Origin: an uncultured Planctomycetota bacterium
GTDB taxonomy: Bacteria; Planctomycetota; Phycisphaerae; UBA1845; Fen-1342
Length of the DNA: 64,000 bases
NCBI GenBank assembly: GCA_900696525.1
Contig: CAADGL010000021.1
Coordinates: forward strand, 62,001-126,000
Direction: 5' to 3'
Position 1 is the first letter of the stretch. Each line of letters starts with the position of its first letter. Both the position numbers and the translations under genes were made by a program. The notes beneath the pieces are model-generated. The model saw only the letters and a list, made by a program, of their open reading frames with translations. It was not told the DNA's origin and did no database searches. Shown one piece after another: positions 1-8,006 of the stretch.

Positions 1-487
1 ACTGCTGGTTGTTCGGGAGGCCGTCGTCCGAGGGGCACGCGTACATCTCGAACGAGCGCGGATCATCGAACGTCGTCATTCCCCGCAGCATGTAGCGGTT
101 CAGCGGGCGCGTCGGCGCCGACCACGCCCCGTTCGGGTCGAAGAAACGCGGCAAGTTGAACTGCGTCGTGTTGAGCACGTTCGTGCCCGTCTTGCCGCCG
201 AAGTTCGTCGGCCCGCCCAGGCGCCACCAGAGGGCGTCCCCGAAGTTCCACTGGTTCGCCCACACGCCCTGGCTGATCGGAACCACGAGGTTCTTGCTGT
301 CTTCCTGGGCGTACAGCATGCTGCCCGAAGCCAGGTTCTTCAGGTTCGCCAGGCACTTGCCCCGGCGGCCCTGCTCGCGCGCCGCCGCCAGGTTCGGCAG
401 CAGCACCGCCAGAAGCAGCGCAATGATCGCGACCACCACCAACAACTCGATCAACGTGAACGCGCGCGCAGACCGGCCTCGCATCAT
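1..487 (-). CDS. Prepilin-type signal protein (type IV pilin-like/DUF1559-like), C-terminus cut by window edge
   Basis: Reading left from two adjacent ATGs (487 and 484), the frame stays open to the window edge, giving about 162 visible residues. Residues 8-30 carry a class III prepilin signal: a short basic stretch (RGRSARA), then [19 protein letters not shown]. It is followed by the planctomycete-style continuation with [21 protein letters not shown] and MLYAQED. This matches the exported, prepilin-peptidase-processed proteins abundant in planctomycetes, with one hydrophobic helix and a globular outer domain. The motif normally has Gly before the cleavage Phe; here it is Ala-Phe, which may affect processing. 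Whether it assembles into a pilus-like fibre or is an exported substrate cannot be told. Usual length for the family is 250-400 residues, so the rest should lie left of the window. Confidence 0.8.
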   Translation of the reverse strand, partial: MMRGRSARAFTLIELLVVVAIIALLLAVLLPNLAAAREQGRRGKCLANLKNLASGSMLYAQEDSKNLVVPISQGVWANQWNFGDALWWRLGGPTNFGGKTGTNVLNTTQFNLPRFFDPNGAWSAPTRPLNRYMLRGMTTFDDPRSFEMYACPSDDGLPNNQQ

Positions 488-636
488 GACACCCCGAACC
501 ATGAGTATAGAACAATCGTTGCGCTCCGCCGGAGCGCGGCTCAGCCGTCCATGAGTCTAGCAACCAGCCTCCCGGCCGTAAACCAAGACCCGGCCGATTT
601 CCGCCGGTTCCTTCGGATTCCCCGGGGGCAGCCGCA

Positions 637-2574
637 TCAGCCCCGCAGATGCCCGCGCAGCCCTTCCAGGCCGTGCGCCAACAGCACAACCGCCACCACC
701 GCCACGCTGACCCACGCCACCCACTTCATCCACGCACGGTAGGCGAACGCCGCCCCCCACGCCCGCTGCAACGACGAATCCACCCCCTGAAGCTCGTGCA
801 TCGCAACCGGCGCCAGCCGGGCCGCGTCGGCGGGAACTGCGCCGCCGCGCCCCTTGTAGCGGTCCACAGCGTCCGTCCCCGGCCAGGCGCCCGCCAGCCC
901 GCCGAAAAAGAACGGCGCGCCGTCGGCGTGACAGTCTGTGCAGCCGCGCACGCCCAGCGACTTGCCCGCCGGCCGTACATCGTGCGCCAGCGGCCACAGG
1001 TACGGCGCCGCCGCCGCGTGAGCCTCCACCGAAACAGTCCCGTCCTCGCGCAGCCGCCTCAGCAGCCCGCTCGACACGTACACCGGTTCGCCTCCGTCCT
1101 TCCCCTTCCCGAGCGCTCGCAGCACTTCGGTGATCAACTCGTCGTCGAGCTCCGCGCCCTCCGGTCTCTTCAGCTTCTGCCGCGCCTGCCTTACGACGGC
1201 CGCGGCCTCGCTCGCGGAGACAAGCGCGACGGCCCCGTCGCCGCCCAGGCGCGCCCAGTACGCCGGCCAGAGCATGCGCTGCGGGGCGATCACGCCGTCC
1301 GGCTGCGCGGCGAAAACCGGCTCGACGACGTGCGGCGGGTCGTCGGCCCGGCGCTCCTTGCTGCCCAGGCCGAGGCCGTGGACCAGCGCCGTCTGGACAT
1401 TCGCGGCTTCGTCCATGGGCCAGGGCCCGCTGTGACAGGCGGTGCATGTGAGCCGCTCGAAGTGAATCGTGGGGATTCCCGCATGCAGCGGACGCGGCGC
1501 GCCCGCCCGGCCCGGCATGCCGGCCGCCCCGGAACCCGCGCCCTCCGCTCCCAGGTGACAGCCGGTGCAGGTCAGCGTGCCGCCGGGGTCGGACGTCCCC
1601 GGTGCGGCAAACCCGCGCGTAATGTTGTGGTCGATCCCGTTGCGATGGCAGTCGGTGCACGTCATTCCCGCCGAAAGGTGCACGTCGCCCTCGACCAGCC
1701 ACGCCGGCGGCGCCGCCGGACCAACAGGCCGCTGCGTGTGGCAGAAGTAGCAGCGTTCTGCGGGCGGCGTGCGCGTGATGTTGAAGAAGACCCGGTCGTC
1801 CCGGTCGAACCGGCCCAGGTCGTAAGCGACCTTCGGCAGGACGCGCTCCGGGTGATCCGGGCTCGGCGGGGCCAGGGGGTCGAAGTCGTCGGGCAGCCGC
1901 CGCGCCTGCCCGCGGATCACGCCGAGCCCCAGCGCCGCCGTCGGCGCCCAGCGCAGGTTCTCATCGGCGATCTGCCGGGCTGCCTCGGCCGGGTCGTGGC
2001 GCTGGTCGGCGGCGTGGCAGAACATGCAGTCGATCTCAAGCGCCCCGGAGATGTTCCAGCGCGCCGCCTCCGGCATGGCGTCGAGCTCGCGCTGCGTCCA
2101 TTCGCCATAGCCGCCGCCGGGCAGGTGCCGGCCGAAGCGCTTGACGAACTGCCACGGCGTGAGGCCGGCCTGCTGCGGGGTGAAGGCACCGGGCCAGGGC
2201 CGGCCCGAGATCGGCAACTGCACGTGGGCGGCGCGGTCGAACCAGATCCACGGCTCGCCGGGCCGCCCGGGGGGCGCGTGCGGCCCGCCATCGGCTGCGG
2301 TCAGCCGGGCGTTGAAGTGCCAGCCGTGACTGATCGTCGAATAGTCGTGGCACTTGCCGCAGGTCATCTTCGGCGAATAGGGCGGCGCGAGGGCGTTGCG
2401 CGGGTCGATCGCCCCGCCGTCGTGGTCGTAGAGCGTGATGCGGTGGACGTAGGGGGCGCGGCTGTCGCTCTTGAGCGGCCCGGATTCGGTCTGGGCCACC
2501 GCCGGGTTCGCCCAGGTCAGGCCGGCGAGCGCGGCGCCGGCAATGCAGGACCAGCATGACGGTTTCCGCGTCAA
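637..2574 (-). CDS. Exported seven-heme c-type cytochrome with C-terminal membrane anchor
   Basis: The 645-residue product has an N-terminal signal peptide (hydrophobic to about residue 28, ending AVAQ). Seven CxxCH heme-binding motifs lie at about residues 72, 183, 275, 306, 336, 377 and 545. The last 30 residues hold a transmembrane helix (WVAWVSVAVVAVVLLA), so it is probably a periplasmic electron carrier anchored at its C-terminus. The start used is TTG at 2574, directly downstream of a TATAAT on the same strand; the alternative reading frame from 2605 breaks off and lacks the heme motifs. Spacing of hemes 3-6 (30-40 residues) resembles octaheme/decaheme families, but the redox partner and substrate are not evident. 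No other respiratory gene is adjacent, so the pathway is open. The cytochrome assignment is firm; the exact family is not. Confidence 0.88.
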   Translation of the reverse strand: MTRKPSCWSCIAGAALAGLTWANPAVAQTESGPLKSDSRAPYVHRITLYDHDGGAIDPRNALAPPYSPKMTCGKCHDYSTISHGWHFNARLTAADGGPHAPPGRPGEPWIWFDRAAHVQLPISGRPWPGAFTPQQAGLTPWQFVKRFGRHLPGGGYGEWTQRELDAMPEAARWNISGALEIDCMFCHAADQRHDPAEAARQIADENLRWAPTAALGLGVIRGQARRLPDDFDPLAPPSPDHPERVLPKVAYDLGRFDRDDRVFFNITRTPPAERCYFCHTQRPVGPAAPPAWLVEGDVHLSAGMTCTDCHRNGIDHNITRGFAAPGTSDPGGTLTCTGCHLGAEGAGSGAAGMPGRAGAPRPLHAGIPTIHFERLTCTACHSGPWPMDEAANVQTALVHGLGLGSKERRADDPPHVVEPVFAAQPDGVIAPQRMLWPAYWARLGGDGAVALVSASEAAAVVRQARQKLKRPEGAELDDELITEVLRALGKGKDGGEPVYVSSGLLRRLREDGTVSVEAHAAAAPYLWPLAHDVRPAGKSLGVRGCTDCHADGAPFFFGGLAGAWPGTDAVDRYKGRGGAVPADAARLAPVAMHELQGVDSSLQRAWGAAFAYRAWMKWVAWVSVAVVAVVLLAHGLEGLRGHLRG

Positions 2575-2584
2575 AGTGGGTGGG

Positions 2585-2590
2585 ATTATA
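2585..2590 (-). promoter_or_regulatory. -10 box TATAAT before the multiheme cytochrome
   Basis: A perfect TATAAT on the minus strand ends 10 nt before the TTG start at 2574. A -35 at 17 nt spacing (CGGACG) is poor. The distance implies a leader of only a few nucleotides, and no Shine-Dalgarno is visible. Confidence 0.45.
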
Positions 2591-2645
2591 GCGGGCGCTG
2601 CTCACGCCGTCCGGCGGTCTGATCGGCGGCCGCGACCTGCGCGAA

Positions 2646-3449
2646 TCACGGAGCGGAGGGTTGCGTGGACTCGCGCATCAGCGCCGTCACGTCGTCGGTC
2701 AGGATCAGCGGCGCGACGAAACGCCGGTTCCACGCGCGCAGCAGAATCCCCACGTGGCCGCCGAAATGCAGCGTGCCCATCATCTCCGGCCGCCAGGCGA
2801 CCTCGACCAGCTTCTGTCGCGCGGCGGCGTCGGAAAGCGCGCGCGGCGCGTCGAAGCCGCGCTTGCCCGCGGACTCGACACAGCGGCGGTCAACCGTGCC
2901 GAACACCTGCGTGCCCAGGCCCAGCACGAGCCAGTCGCCCGGGCAGTAGACGTTCACCACCTTGTCACGCACCCGGCGCGCGGCGCGCGTCAGGTCGTAG
3001 TCGGGACTGACGGCGGCCTGCACGAGCACCAGCCGCCGCACCGGGACGTCCTCCGGCAAGCGCTCCAGCGCCATGATCGCCAGCCCCCCGCCCGCCGAGT
3101 AGCCGATCACGTCGATCGGGCTCGCGGGGTTTTCATCGTGGTAAGCGGCCAGCCGGCGGGCGATCTCCTCGGCGTGCGCGCAGTTGCGCTTGTAATCCAC
3201 GAGGTTGGCCAGGCTCGGGAACCGGTACCAGTCGTAGATCTGCACCTCGCGCTCGACCCCTGCCTCCAGCAGCCCGTTCGCCGCTCCGTACAGCAGCGAC
3301 GCGTCGCCGCGCATCCCCGGGATCAGCATCACCAGCCCGGCCCGCGTCTGCTCCGGGGTCGCCGGCGGCGGCGCGGCGCACCCGCCCAGTCCGGCGGCCA
3401 GCAGGACAAGCGACAGGCGGGCAACAGCCGAGCCGGCAAGGCAGCGCAT
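2646..3449 (-). CDS. Lipoprotein with alpha/beta-hydrolase-type fold
   Basis: A 267-residue protein beginning MRCLAGSAVARLSL. A lipoprotein signal ends in the lipobox AGLGGC at about residue 24, so it should be lipid-anchored outside the cytoplasm. The body contains a nucleophile elbow GYSAGGG within VIGYSAGGGLAIMALERLP, an early LIPGMRGD segment matching the oxyanion region, and a GGHVG near the C-terminus that could supply the catalytic His. These features fit the alpha/beta-hydrolase superfamily; the substrate is unknown. The start at 3449 is chosen because of the lipobox and a GGAGGAG ribosome-binding site 10 nt upstream. The frame stays open far upstream, but that part is antisense to selA and is not real. 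It is divergent from selA, sharing a ~57-bp intergenic region. Confidence 0.72.
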   Translation of the reverse strand: MRCLAGSAVARLSLVLLAAGLGGCAAPPPATPEQTRAGLVMLIPGMRGDASLLYGAANGLLEAGVEREVQIYDWYRFPSLANLVDYKRNCAHAEEIARRLAAYHDENPASPIDVIGYSAGGGLAIMALERLPEDVPVRRLVLVQAAVSPDYDLTRAARRVRDKVVNVYCPGDWLVLGLGTQVFGTVDRRCVESAGKRGFDAPRALSDAAARQKLVEVAWRPEMMGTLHFGGHVGILLRAWNRRFVAPLILTDDVTALMRESTQPSAP

Positions 3450-3494
3450 GGCGTGACATCTCCTCCCGGTTCTGTCGCACCGGGCGCGGCGCAT

Positions 3495-3500
3495 TATCAT
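3495..3500 (+). promoter_or_regulatory. -10 box TATCAT of a probably leaderless selA transcript
   Basis: TATCAT (5 of 6 consensus) ends 6 nt before the selA ATG at 3507, the spacing expected when transcription starts at the A of the ATG. There is no Shine-Dalgarno sequence and no good -35. Confidence 0.45.
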
Positions 3501-3506
3501 GCGGGC

Positions 3507-4964
3507 ATGGACCCCGACGCCAGCCCGGACATTCGCCAGGGGCAGCTTCGCTCGCTGCCGTCCGTCGATGAGCTGCTGCGACAGCCGCTGATCTCCAGCC
3601 TGCTGGCCGAGTTCGCCCGCAGCGAGCTGCTCTTCGCCGTCCGCAGCGCGCTCGAGCAGTGCCGGGCGCAGATTCGCGCCGGGTCGCAGCCGCCGAGCGA
3701 CGTCGCGGCGCTGGCGCTCGCGGTGCGCGAGACGCTGCGGCGCCGCGCGCGGCCCGGACTGCGGCGCGTCATCAACGCCACCGGCATCGTCCTGCACACG
3801 GGGCTCGGACGGGCCCCGCTCGCCCCGGAAGCGCTCGAAGCCGTCGCCGACGTCGCCTCCGGATACAGCAACCTCGAGATCAAGCTCGACAGCGGCCAGC
3901 GCGGCGACCGGCAGGACCATGTGCGGGCGCTGCTGTGCGAGCTGACCGGCGCCGAGGACGCGCTCGTCGTCAACAACAACGCCGCCGCCACCTGGCTGGC
4001 CCTCAACACGCTCGCCGACGCCGGCGACGTGCTCGTGTCGCGCGGGCAACTGGTCGAGATCGGCGGGTCCTACCGCATGCCCGACATCATGGCCGCTGCC
4101 GGCTGCCGCCTCGTCGAGGTCGGCACGACCAACCGCACGCGGATCGACGACTATCGCCGCGCCATCACCGGCCAGACCCGCGTGCTGCTGCACGTGCATA
4201 CGAGCAACTACCGCATCCAGGGTTTCGTCGAGTCCGTTGCCGTAGGCGAGCTGGCCCACCTGGCGCGCGAGGCCAGGTCGCCGGGGCTCTACGTCGTGGA
4301 CGACCTCGGCAGCGGACTGCTCGATCGGCCCAGGCGCGAGCAGCCGGCCGACGCCGAGCTCCCGCCCTGGGACGAGCCCACCGTCCGCGCCAGCCTCGAG
4401 CAGTCCGCCGACATCGTGATGTTCAGCGGCGACAAGCTCCTCGGCGGACCCCAGGCGGGGATCGTGCTCGGCCGCCACCCGCTCATCGCACGCCTGCGCG
4501 ACAATCCCCTCATGCGCGCCCTCCGGCCCGGCAAGCTTACGCTCGCCGCTCTCGAAGCCACGCTACGGCTGCACCGCGACCCGGACGCCGCCGGGCGCGT
4601 GCCGACGCTGCGGCTGCTGACAAGGCCCGCGGCGGAGCTCGAGGCGGTGGCGCGGCGTGTGGCCGAGAGAGTCCGAGAGTCGTCCGCGGCCGCCCGGGTC
4701 GAGGTGCGCGGCGCGGAGTCGCTTGCGGGGGGCGGCGCCCTGCCGGTCCTGGGCCTGGCGACCTGGGTCGTGACGGTCGCGCACCCGCGCGCGCCGGCGA
4801 CCGGCCTCGCGCAGGCCCTGCGTGCGCGCGATCTGCCGGTTATCGGCCGCGTCAGCAACGAGACCCTCGTGCTCGACTGCCGTACGCTGCTCCCGGGCGA
4901 TGAGGACGACCTCTCGGCGGCGGTGGCGGACGTGCTGCGGGAGGCCGACGACTGCGGCGCGTGA
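3507..4964 (+). CDS. selA: L-seryl-tRNA(Sec) selenium transferase SelA
   Basis: A 485-residue fold-type I PLP enzyme that converts Ser-tRNA(Sec) to Sec-tRNA(Sec) with selenophosphate. The N-terminal domain (LPSVDELL near residue 18) and the INATGIVLHTGLGRAPL block at about 89-106 are typical of SelA. So are NNNAAA (156-161), TTNRT (207-211) and VDDLGSG (264-270). The PLP-binding lysine is Lys310 in FSGDKLLGGPQAG. Length matches the family. The start ATG at 3507 lies right behind a -10 box, consistent with a leaderless mRNA. No selB, selD or tRNA-Sec gene is recognisable in this window, so the rest of the pathway must be elsewhere, or the gene could be a SelA-like paralogue. Identification as SelA family is confident. 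Confidence 0.93.
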   Translation: MDPDASPDIRQGQLRSLPSVDELLRQPLISSLLAEFARSELLFAVRSALEQCRAQIRAGSQPPSDVAALALAVRETLRRRARPGLRRVINATGIVLHTGLGRAPLAPEALEAVADVASGYSNLEIKLDSGQRGDRQDHVRALLCELTGAEDALVVNNNAAATWLALNTLADAGDVLVSRGQLVEIGGSYRMPDIMAAAGCRLVEVGTTNRTRIDDYRRAITGQTRVLLHVHTSNYRIQGFVESVAVGELAHLAREARSPGLYVVDDLGSGLLDRPRREQPADAELPPWDEPTVRASLEQSADIVMFSGDKLLGGPQAGIVLGRHPLIARLRDNPLMRALRPGKLTLAALEATLRLHRDPDAAGRVPTLRLLTRPAAELEAVARRVAERVRESSAAARVEVRGAESLAGGGALPVLGLATWVVTVAHPRAPATGLAQALRARDLPVIGRVSNETLVLDCRTLLPGDEDDLSAAVADVLREADDCGA

Positions 4965-5039
4965 CTGGCATTTGGAACCGCCAAGCGCATCAGCGTGCTC
5001 TGAATGCAAGGGCTCGCGCGGTCATCCGGGAGGGCCAAA

Positions 5040-5103
5040 CTATCACAGCCTGGGGCTGAGCAAGCCGATAGCACCAAGGCTGTCGCTGCGCCGGATTGCG
5101 CAG
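5040..5103 (+). other. Possible structured leader upstream of the HDOD gene
   Basis: Between selA and the HDOD start, CTATC (5040-5044) can pair with GATAG (5067-5071), enclosing a small AGCC/GGCT hairpin, and CTGCGC (5086-5091) can pair with GCGCAG (5098-5103). I could not fit it to a known riboswitch consensus. Confidence 0.2.
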
Positions 5104-5141
5104 GGCGTGGAATCCGTGCGCGGTCGCAAGAGGGGCCTTGC

Positions 5142-6038
5142 ATGTCGTTAGCAGCAGAGCAAGCCGGGGCCGCGTCGGGCCTTCCTCCAGAGCTTCAGAA
5201 AGCGATGTCGCGGGTGACGGAGATCAGCTCCCTGCCCGAGATCACGACGCGCATCGTGCAGGTCGTGGAGGACCCGAAGTCCACCGCGCAGGACATGCAC
5301 GAAATCGTGCGCAACGACCCGGCCCTGGCCGCCAAGATCCTGAAGGTCGTCAACTCGGCCTTCTATGGGCTTCCGTCGCAGATTGCCAATCTCGACCGTG
5401 CCATCGTCATGCTCGGCCTCAGTGCCGTGAAGAACATCGCCCTGGCCGCCTCGCTGTCGCGCCTGTTCCGCCCCGGTCAACTCACCGAGCAGTTCGACGC
5501 CCGCGACCTGTGGACACACTGCATCGCCGTCGGCGTTTGTGCGCGCACGCTCGCGCACGCTGCGCACGCCCAGGCCGAGGAGGTCTTTGTCGCCGGCCTC
5601 GTGCACGACCTGGGCCTGCTGGTCGAGTACCAGTTGTTCCCGGACCAGCTCTCGGAGGTGGTGCGCCGCTGCTCGGAGTCGGGCGACAACTTCCTGGACG
5701 TCGAGCGCGGCGTGTTCGGCGCCGACCACCAGCTCTTCGGCGCCGCCCTCGCTGCCCGCTGGAAGTTCCCACCGGGGCTCCGGTCGGCGATCACCTGCCA
5801 CCACAACCCCGATCTGCTCAAGGCCGATGCACGCCGGCTCGTAAGCTTCGTGCACGTGGCGGACACGATCTGCTGTCAGAATGAGCTCGGATTCTGGCTC
5901 GAGGCTCGCCACCAGGAGATCAGCGAGACTCTCCTGGCGGAGATCGGCCTGACCGAAGCGAAGGTGGGCGAGCTGCTCGAAACGCTGCCGCAGCGGATCG
6001 AGGAAACCCGGGCGATCTTCACCGAGCACGAGGCCTAG
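5142..6038 (+). CDS. HDOD domain regulatory protein
   Basis: A 298-residue cytoplasmic protein whose central region (about 20-220) is an HDOD domain, the non-catalytic relative of HD phosphohydrolases used as a signalling output. Family hallmarks are LPEITTRIVQVVEDP, IVRNDPALAAKILKVVNSAFYG, the LDRAIVMLGLSAVKNIA helix, and LWTHCIAVGVCARTLA followed by FVAGLVHDLGLLV. The HD pair is kept in VHDLG, and HHNPD follows later, but the full HD metal site is not obvious. HDOD proteins commonly act in motility, cell-cycle or stress signalling; nothing here says which. The ATG at 5142 is preceded by AAGAGGGG at a suitable distance. An upstream in-frame extension from 5004 lacks conserved sequence. It is convergent with trxA. 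Confidence 0.88.
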   Translation: MSLAAEQAGAASGLPPELQKAMSRVTEISSLPEITTRIVQVVEDPKSTAQDMHEIVRNDPALAAKILKVVNSAFYGLPSQIANLDRAIVMLGLSAVKNIALAASLSRLFRPGQLTEQFDARDLWTHCIAVGVCARTLAHAAHAQAEEVFVAGLVHDLGLLVEYQLFPDQLSEVVRRCSESGDNFLDVERGVFGADHQLFGAALAARWKFPPGLRSAITCHHNPDLLKADARRLVSFVHVADTICCQNELGFWLEARHQEISETLLAEIGLTEAKVGELLETLPQRIEETRAIFTEHEA

Positions 6039-6084
6039 GCGGCGGGCGGGTTCCATTTCTCGCCGCCGATCGGCCCGGACGGGG

Positions 6085-6423
6085 CTAGCGGGCGCCGAGG
6101 CGGGCGTCGAGCACGGCCCGGTATTCCCGCTTGTTCTTTGCCCCGATCATCCGCTCCACCGGCTGGCCCTTGTCGAACAGCATCACCGTCGGGATCTGCT
6201 GCACGTTGTACTTGGCGGCCACCTTCTGGGCGCTGTCGACATCCACCTTGCCGACCTTGATCTTCCCGGCGTACTCGCTGGCCAGCTCGTCGATCGTCGG
6301 CGCCAGAAGCTGGCAAGGACCGCACCACTCGGCCCAGAAGTCCACCAGCACCGGCACCGCGGAGTTCAGCACCTCGGCGTCGAAGTTGTCGTCCGTGAAG
6401 TTCTGCGTGTTGGCCCCTGCCAT
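6085..6423 (-). CDS. trxA: Thioredoxin
   Basis: A 112-residue single-domain thioredoxin, the normal length for the family. The redox site WCGPC is at residues 33-37 (preceded by VDFWAE), and the cis-proline is Pro78 in QQIPTVMLF. It has no signal peptide, so it is a cytoplasmic disulfide reductase that passes electrons from thioredoxin reductase to enzymes such as ribonucleotide reductase and peroxiredoxins. AGGAG lies 5 nt before the ATG at 6423. It is a single-gene unit convergent with the HDOD gene. The 46-nt gap can form a GGCGGCG/CGCCGCC stem that may terminate one or both transcripts. Confidence 0.96.
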   Translation of the reverse strand: MAGANTQNFTDDNFDAEVLNSAVPVLVDFWAEWCGPCQLLAPTIDELASEYAGKIKVGKVDVDSAQKVAAKYNVQQIPTVMLFDKGQPVERMIGAKNKREYRAVLDARLGAR

Positions 6424-6891
6424 GGAAGCTCCTGCCTGGCGCCTCGGGCAGCCGCGCCCCGCGAGCCCGTAGGTCGTGGTTGTATGCTATTCCTGACCCC
6501 CCAATTGGGTCAAATCGCTCCTCCCGGGCAGGCACCCCGTCGCGCCCCCACGCGCAGCTCCGCCGGCCGCCCTGTCGTGCTCCACGGGAACAGCGGAGCA
6601 GCCCGGGCTGCTTCCGGACCAAGCGAACCGTTAACGCTTTCCGCATCGCTTCGCGCCAGGCTTTGCACCGCGGCGTCGACTCCGCCGCGGCGGGCTCACG
6701 ACTCGAAAAAACAACGCGGCCGCGCTGGTCGGCGGCGTTCTGATCTGATATATTCTTTTGTAGCTTGACAGATGCCGCGTTCGTAAGCACAGTGTGGTAT
6801 CAATCGAACGCGCACCCGCCGTGGTGCCTGCCGTAGTGCAGCCTGAACTACCGCCTGAGGGGACGCGGCCCTTGTCAATCGGAGTGCCCAC
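6424..6891. other. Divergent intergenic region between trxA and the ribbon-helix-helix gene
   Basis: A 468-bp stretch with no credible gene. It holds an A+T-richer patch at about 6740-6770 with TATATT (6749-6754) and TTGACA (6765-6770), each resembling one half of a sigma70 promoter. Neither is paired with a good partner at 16-18 nt. Confidence 0.4.
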
Positions 6892-7182
6892 ATGAAAGTT
6901 CAGCGCCAGCGGCCGAACATCGTCAGTGTTCACCTGTCGCCGGAGGCCAAGGCCAACCTCGACGCCGCCTGCGAGCAGCGCGGCATGACGATCAAGTCGC
7001 TGCTCGGCCGGCTGATCGAGTGGTTCGTCGAGCTCGACAAGACCGAGCAGTCCATCGTGCTCAAGCAGGTCGAGGTCGACGACGTCGAGGGCCTCGCGGG
7101 CCTCGTGCTGCGCCGGGCGCGCGACAACGGCGAGACCAACGGCCGGAGGACACGCCGCAAACGCGCCGCCGTCGCCGGCTGA
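6892..7182 (+). CDS. Small ribbon-helix-helix (CopG/Arc-like) protein
   Basis: A 96-residue protein. Residues 9-45 read as a ribbon-helix-helix module: a short strand (IVSVHLS), helix PEAKANLDAACEQRG, then MTIKSLLGRLIEWFVEL. This is the arrangement of CopG/Arc/MetJ-type DNA-binding dimers. The remaining 50 residues are charged and end in a strongly basic tail (RRTRRKRAAVAG) that could add DNA or RNA affinity. The ATG at 6892 follows GGAG at 7 nt spacing. It stands alone, with a likely terminator just after it and no toxin-like gene adjacent, so an antitoxin role is not supported. A transcriptional regulator is the most likely function; the target is unknown. Confidence 0.65.
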   Translation: MKVQRQRPNIVSVHLSPEAKANLDAACEQRGMTIKSLLGRLIEWFVELDKTEQSIVLKQVEVDDVEGLAGLVLRRARDNGETNGRRTRRKRAAVAG

Positions 7183-7196
7183 CGCCTTCCATCGCC

Positions 7197-7233
7197 GGCG
7201 GCTTCCACCCGGACGCCGCGCCGCCTTCTTTTT
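7197..7233 (+). terminator. Possible rho-independent terminator after the ribbon-helix-helix gene
   Basis: GGCGGC (7197-7202) pairs with GCCGCC (7220-7225) across a 17-nt loop, directly followed by TTCTTTTT (7226-7233). Confidence 0.45.
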
Positions 7234-7312
7234 GCGCGCCTCGGCTGCCACGTTGTCAGCGCACGGCTCAGGCCGGTACACTCGCGGCCCGAGGCTGTAA
7301 CGAGGCGGATGG

Positions 7313-7999
7313 ATGAGCGGGTGGATTGCGGTTGGGCTGAGGCCAGGGCTGGCCGTGGTCGCGATCGGTCTCGCGGGCGGCTGGCTTGCGGGTTGTACAC
7401 CGGCTCCGGCCGGGCTGCACGATGACATACCCAAGCAGGTCTATTGTCTGCGCGGCCTCTGGGACGTCTTCTCCACCGGGCTCGATTCCCTCGCCGCCGA
7501 GATGCGCGAGCGCGGGCTGACGGCCGAGTCGCTGAGCGGGCCCCTGTGGCCGGAGCTCGCCGAGCGCATCGAGAAAGCCAGCCGCGAGCAGTCGCTCAAC
7601 GGCGACCTCGTGCTTGTCGGGCACAGCTTCGGGGCGGAGCACGCGCTGTTGTTGGCCTACCGGCTTCAGGAGCAGGGGATTTCGGTCGGCCTCATGGTGC
7701 TGATCGACGCCACCACGCCTCCGCCCATCCCGTCGAACGTGGCCCGCTGCGTGCACCTGTACATTCCGTCGCCGCTGGCGAGCCTGGCGCCGGACGTGTT
7801 CCCGGGCCGTCCCGTGGAGCTGGCCGAAGGCAACGACCGGACGCAACTCGTGAACTGGGTCGTCACACCCGCCGAGTTCGGCCCGGTCAATCACTTCAAC
7901 CTCGAGTCCAACCCGGTCGTGCATCAGATCGTGATCGACGAGACCCTGGCGATTCAGGCGCGTCATGCACCGGGCACGGCGGCCCGACCTCGGCCATAA
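7313..7999 (+). CDS. Small lipoprotein of alpha/beta-hydrolase type
   Basis: A 228-residue protein with a lipoprotein signal ending WLAGC at about residue 28, so probably anchored outside the cytoplasm. The mature part has the nucleophile elbow GHSFGAEHALLLAYRL, the layout of a serine hydrolase, and a following strand with LIDATTPPP. A late VNHFN may carry the histidine. It is shorter than usual lipases and lacks a clear lid, so its substrate is unknown. It resembles the lipoprotein hydrolase at 2646-3449 in size, anchor and elbow, although the sequences differ. The ATG at 7313 is preceded by GAGG. The -10 box of the next gene sits inside its last codons. Confidence 0.65.
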   Translation: MSGWIAVGLRPGLAVVAIGLAGGWLAGCTPAPAGLHDDIPKQVYCLRGLWDVFSTGLDSLAAEMRERGLTAESLSGPLWPELAERIEKASREQSLNGDLVLVGHSFGAEHALLLAYRLQEQGISVGLMVLIDATTPPPIPSNVARCVHLYIPSPLASLAPDVFPGRPVELAEGNDRTQLVNWVVTPAEFGPVNHFNLESNPVVHQIVIDETLAIQARHAPGTAARPRP

Positions 8000-8000
8000 T
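7995..8000 (+). promoter_or_regulatory. -10-like box CATAAT just before the methyltransferase start
   Basis: CATAAT (5 of 6) ends 6 nt before the ATG at 8007, the same spacing as at selA and miaB. There is no Shine-Dalgarno between the two, and no convincing -35 upstream. Confidence 0.4.
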
Positions 8001-8006
8001 GCGCGC

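Noticed and set aside
649..2559. Long plus-strand open frame opposite the cytochrome
   Set aside because: Arg/Pro-rich composition and no motifs; a shadow of the minus-strand gene in a GC-rich genome. Similar shadows at 10013-11905, 16093-18150, 21543-23570 and 48886-50697 were dropped for the same reason.
3450..4478. Upstream extension of the lipoprotein at 2646-3449
   Set aside because: It would be antisense to selA, and the lipobox plus GGAGGAG place the start at 3449.
5004..5141. Possible c-di-GMP riboswitch before the HDOD gene
   Set aside because: A GGCCAAAC and paired arms are present, but the conserved core and tetraloop-receptor layout of GEMM-I are missing.
4965..5141. tRNA-Sec gene after selA
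   Set aside because: No acceptor stem, long variable arm or TCA anticodon loop could be found.
6765..6770. TTGACA as -35 of the ribbon-helix-helix gene
   Set aside because: No -10 match occurs 16-18 nt downstream; the nearest TATCAA is 27 nt away.
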